Positions 61,454-64,000 of a DNA stretch of 64,000 nucleotides are shown here, in pieces. The DNA comes from an uncultured Lachnospiraceae bacterium (lineage in GTDB: Bacteria; Bacillota; Clostridia; Lachnospirales; Lachnospiraceae), in NCBI GenBank assembly GCA_946549035.1, contig CAMNQH010000005.1:1-64000 (forward strand). Reading direction: 5' to 3'. Positions within the stretch are counted from its first letter, which is position 1, and each line of letters opens with the position of its first letter. The translations under genes were made by a program, and so were the position numbers. The notes beneath the pieces are model-generated. The model searched no databases, had not been told where the DNA came from, and saw nothing but the letters and a program-made list of their open reading frames with translations.

Positions 61454-62539
61454 ATGGAATACACCCAACAAATCAATTTGGAAAACAAACGTAAGCTGAA
61501 CCTTCTATTAAAAGAGCTTCCTAAATTCTGCAGTGATTATTTCAGATATTTAGATACCAGGAATACATCCTCCAGAACGCGGTTGGCATATGCCTATGAC
61601 CTGCGGTTATTTTTTCAGTTTATACAACAAAACAATCCGGTTTATAAGGACAAGGCGATGCATGAGATTCCCATTTCTCTGTTAGATCAGCTGACCTCCA
61701 CGGATATTGAAGAATACCTGGCGTATTTATCCTTTTATGAAAATTTGGAGGGAACGGAAAAAACCAATGGGGAAAAAGGAAAAGCCAGAAAATTATCGGC
61801 CCTTCGCACCATGTACAACTACTTCTACAAAAAGGAATTTATTACTACCAATCCCCCCTCTATGATTGAAACGCCAAAGAAGCACAAAGAAAATATTGTT
61901 CATTTAGATAAGGATGAGGTTGCCGATTTGATTACCGCCGCGGAAAGCGGAAGCTCTATGACGGCCAAGCAGCTGGCTCTTCATGAGAAAACAAAATACC
62001 GGGATACTGCTATCCTGACGCTTCTTTTGGGAACCGGGATACGTGTATCGGAATTGGTGGGCTTGGATGTAAAAGATGTGAATTTTAAATATCAATGCAT
62101 CCGTGTAGTCCGGAAAGGCGGAAATGAATCTACCGTTTATTTTGGGGATGAAGTATCTGCCGCGCTGCTGGAATATTTGGAATTGGAACGGGATAAAATT
62201 GCGGAAAAATCAAGCCAGGAGCATGGGGAAGCCTTGTTTTTATCCTTAAAATATACCCGTCTAACTACTCGCGCCGTGGAGAAGCTGGTAAAAAAATACA
62301 GTGGGGCTGCGAATATAAATAAAAAAATTACCCCTCATAAGCTGCGAAGTACCTACGGTACAAATTTATATAAAGAAACCGGCGATATCTATCTGGTAGC
62401 CGACGCCTTAGGGCATAAAAGCGTGGAAACTACCAGGCAGCATTACGCAGCGACGGACGATGAACGCCGCCGTCTGGCAGGAAGCTTTTCCGGCAGTATT
62501 TTTCAAAAGCATCAAAAAGAAGGAGACACGTCCCCCTAA
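61454..62539 (+). CDS. Tyrosine recombinase XerC/XerD-like
   Basis: A 361-aa site-specific tyrosine recombinase. The N-terminal SAM-like core-binding domain (residues 18-140) is followed by the catalytic domain with all six key residues: Arg197 (GTGIRVSEL), Lys221 (VVRKGGNES), His295 and Arg298 (HKLRST), His321 (GHKSVETT) and Tyr331 (QHYAAT). It resembles chromosome dimer resolvases and phage-type integrases; single and without excisionase or att genes nearby, so a Xer-like role is favoured. The ATG at 61454 follows AAGGAGG. An unusual hairpin sits directly before the ribosome site. Confidence 0.9.
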   Translation: MEYTQQINLENKRKLNLLLKELPKFCSDYFRYLDTRNTSSRTRLAYAYDLRLFFQFIQQNNPVYKDKAMHEIPISLLDQLTSTDIEEYLAYLSFYENLEGTEKTNGEKGKARKLSALRTMYNYFYKKEFITTNPPSMIETPKKHKENIVHLDKDEVADLITAAESGSSMTAKQLALHEKTKYRDTAILTLLLGTGIRVSELVGLDVKDVNFKYQCIRVVRKGGNESTVYFGDEVSAALLEYLELERDKIAEKSSQEHGEALFLSLKYTRLTTRAVEKLVKKYSGAANINKKITPHKLRSTYGTNLYKETGDIYLVADALGHKSVETTRQHYAATDDERRRLAGSFSGSIFQKHQKEGDTSP

Positions 62540-62556
62540 TCTCACGTGTCTCCTTT
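62519..62556 (+). terminator. Terminator overlapping recombinase end
   Basis: AAGGAGACACGT at 62520-62531 pairs with ACGTGTCTCCTT at 62544-62555, then TTC. The left arm lies in the last codons of the recombinase gene. The T tract is short, and the stem is symmetrical. Confidence 0.6.
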
Positions 62557-62594
62557 CAATTAAATGCGTATTTTATTTAAATGCTTATTCCATT

Positions 62595-63227
62595 CTAAAG
62601 ACTTCCCAGCTTACGCAGTTCTAAACACTTCAATATGAGATCTACGCAGCCTTCGATTCCAAACTGGCTGCTGTCTAAAGAAAGATGATAACTTCTGCTG
62701 TCGCCCCACTTTTTGCTGGAATAATAATTATAATAGCTTGCACGTTTTTTATCCGTCTTATGCATCATATCCCGGGCCTTCTCCGGAGTCCAGCCATACG
62801 TATCCGCTAAATGTTTCATACGGAATTCTTCGGAAGCGTGTACAAATACGCTCAGGCAGTTTTTATATTCCGATAAAGCATAGTCCGCGCACCGTCCTAC
62901 AATAATGCAGGATTCTTTTTCAGCCAAATTTTTAATGCTGTCAAACTGTGCCAGAAAAACTTTATGATTCAGCGGCATATCTAAATAGGAAGACGCCGTA
63001 TAACCGCTGACGGAATATGTATCCATAACCAGGGAATATAAAAAACTATTGGTGGGCTTTTCATCATGATTATGAAAAATCTCTTCACACAAACCGCTTT
63101 CCTTTGCTGCCAACTGTAAGAGTTCTTTGTCGTAACACTTGATTCCCAGACGTTCGGAAAGCATTCTTCCAATATCCATCCCCCCGCTTCCATACTCTCG
63201 TCCAATTGTAATTACATAATTACCCAT
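62595..63227 (-). CDS. Cytidylate kinase-like family protein
   Basis: A 210-aa P-loop kinase-like protein of the cytidylate kinase-like family (AAK6-like). The P-loop variant is ITIGREYGSGGMDIGR (residues 5-20), and ESCIIVGRCADYAL (about residues 88-101) and LSVFVHASEEFRMKHL follow in the kinase fold. The substrate of this family is generally unknown. The ATG at 63227 is preferred over the GTG at 63239 from GGTGGG spacing. It lies between the tyrosine recombinase and the RluD-like gene. Confidence 0.85.
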   Translation of the reverse strand: MGNYVITIGREYGSGGMDIGRMLSERLGIKCYDKELLQLAAKESGLCEEIFHNHDEKPTNSFLYSLVMDTYSVSGYTASSYLDMPLNHKVFLAQFDSIKNLAEKESCIIVGRCADYALSEYKNCLSVFVHASEEFRMKHLADTYGWTPEKARDMMHKTDKKRASYYNYYSSKKWGDSRSYHLSLDSSQFGIEGCVDLILKCLELRKLGSL

Positions 63228-63271
63228 AGTAAATCCCACCTTTCCAGTTCAAACACTTTTATATTATTGTC

Positions 63272-63300
63272 ATTATACCATAAATATCTTTAAATGTATA
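63272..63300 (-). promoter_or_regulatory. Candidate promoter of cytidylate kinase-like gene
   Basis: Minus strand TATACA (63295-63300) and TATAAT (63272-63277), 17-nt spacer. The -35 is a four-of-six match. Confidence 0.4.
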
Positions 63301-63308
63301 TACAATTT

Positions 63309-64000
63309 CTAAAGCTTTTTCTTCAGAAGCTCCTGGAAATATTCCGGCAGCGGAGCCTCAAATTCCATATATGCTTTGGTAGCAGGATGGATAAAGCCAA
63401 TTACCATGGCATGGAGGGTTTGGCCTTTTAAATGAAAGGGATTCTTTCCGCTGCCATACAGCGTATCTCCCAAAAGAGGATGGCCGATACTGGCCATATG
63501 AACCCGAATTTGGTGGGTTCTTCCCGTTTCCAGACGAAATTCCATATACGTGTGCTGAGCAAAGCGCTGTAATACCTTATAATGCGTGACAGCCGGTTTT
63601 CCATTCTTTTCATTAACGGCCATTTTTTTTCGTTCTGTGGGATGGCGTCCGATGGCGCCTTCGATCCGGCCCGCATCTTCCTTTACCCGTCCCAGGACAA
63701 TTCCACGATAACATCGTGTAACGGTATGTTCCTTAATTTGTTGGGCGATACACAGATGAGCCGTATCATTTTTACAGACAATCAGGGCTCCTGTGGTATC
63801 CATATCAATGCGGTGTACGATTCCGGGCCGAATCTCTCCATTGATACCGGAAAGACTGTCTTTACAATGATGCAGCACAGCGTTTACCAGTGTGCCGCTA
63901 AAATGCCCGGCGGAAGGATGCACTACCATGCCCTTGGGCTTATTTACAATCAGCACGTCAGAATCTTCGTATAAGATAGCAAGCGGAATGGCCTCCGGCA
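63309..64000 (-). CDS. RluD-like pseudouridine synthase, partial at window edge
   Basis: The 3-prime 230 codons of an RluA/RluD-family 23S rRNA pseudouridine synthase on the minus strand; the beginning lies beyond the right edge. The visible part starts in the catalytic domain: PEAIPLAILYEDSDVLIVNK in pieces (ILYEDSDVLIVNKPKGMVVH), the catalytic block HRIDMDTTGALIV (Asp is catalytic), RTHQIRVHMASIGHPLLGD and the GSGKNPF end. It differs from the second RluA-type gene at 42007-42975. In Firmicutes RluD-like genes often follow lspA; that part is outside the window. Confidence 0.93.
   Translation of the reverse strand, partial: PEAIPLAILYEDSDVLIVNKPKGMVVHPSAGHFSGTLVNAVLHHCKDSLSGINGEIRPGIVHRIDMDTTGALIVCKNDTAHLCIAQQIKEHTVTRCYRGIVLGRVKEDAGRIEGAIGRHPTERKKMAVNEKNGKPAVTHYKVLQRFAQHTYMEFRLETGRTHQIRVHMASIGHPLLGDTLYGSGKNPFHLKGQTLHAMVIGFIHPATKAYMEFEAPLPEYFQELLKKKL

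Overview
The window looks like a chromosomal segment of a spore-forming, low-to-mid GC Clostridia species, most likely a member of the Lachnospiraceae. Supporting signs are spore genes (an alpha/beta SASP at 25128-25331, gerW at 16614-17054, a ylbJ-like gene at 35497-36417), an L27 with the Prp-cleaved N-terminal extension, the short HisG plus HisZ arrangement, RqcH, Gx transporter and NusG-II genes, AGGAGG-type ribosome sites and TTGACA/TATAAT-type promoters. Almost all of it is dense core genome. I see no rRNA, tRNA, CRISPR array or insertion sequence. The only accessory-looking pieces are a small toxin-antitoxin pair, one tyrosine recombinase and a long palindromic element.

Layout. 1-2924: an operon with its own promoter encoding an Asp/Glu-type racemase, a carrier protein, a membrane-anchored SGNH/DltD-like protein and a lipoprotein, suggestive of cell-surface acylation or aminoacylation. 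3076-4369: an M20 amidohydrolase. 4460-8968: toxin-antitoxin pair, miaB, NusG-II protein, Gx transporter, ruvA, ruvB. 8983-14686: zapA, a U32 peptidase-family protein, FtsW/RodA-type glycosyltransferase and class B PBP, a division and wall module. 14802-17355: Nudix hydrolase, a 115-aa protein, DUF2953 protein, gerW and a 44-aa membrane peptide. 17362-22027: rpmB (minus), then Asp23/Gls24, DAK/YloV kinase subunit and recG. 22031-28546: MATE exporter (minus), rmuC (plus), SASP, lipoprotein, GNAT-like protein and rqcH (all minus).

28663-35493: yicC, gmk, rpoZ, rimO, pgsA, cinA, rsmD, coaD and a coiled-coil protein. 35497-36417: YlbJ-like protein on the minus strand, keeping the rsmD-coaD-ylbJ neighbourhood known from Bacillus but inverted. 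36465-44149: a run of peptidases, pseudouridine synthases, hydrolases, a YgiQ radical SAM protein and recU. 44146-49273: a histidine operon hisZ-G-D-B-IE from a consensus promoter; the last protein has an N-terminal HisF-like barrel that has lost both catalytic aspartates. 49274-49662 is the only long gap and holds a 176-nt nearly continuous hairpin with perfect 31-bp ends. 49663-55274: small membrane protein, B12-binding-type radical SAM protein and its partner, RNase G, a Cys-rich small protein, then rplU-prp-rpmA. 55410-58662: obgE, yhbY, nadD, yqeK, rsfS, a ribosome-maturation and NAD cluster. 58772-64000: lexA (minus), acyltransferase, cysteine hydrolase, dtd, a tyrosine recombinase, a cytidylate-kinase-like protein (minus) and an RluD-type synthase running off the right edge (minus).

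The observations most worth following are the 176-nt rod-like hairpin behind the his operon, two related 25-29 nt palindromes placed just before the ribosome sites of two small genes, the partial dlt-like operon with unusual active-site residues, the pseudoenzyme barrel fused to HisIE, mutually exclusive stems between rpoZ and rimO, and a 15-bp hairpin abutting the ribosome site of the tyrosine recombinase. All functional calls rest on reading motifs by eye; no database search was run.
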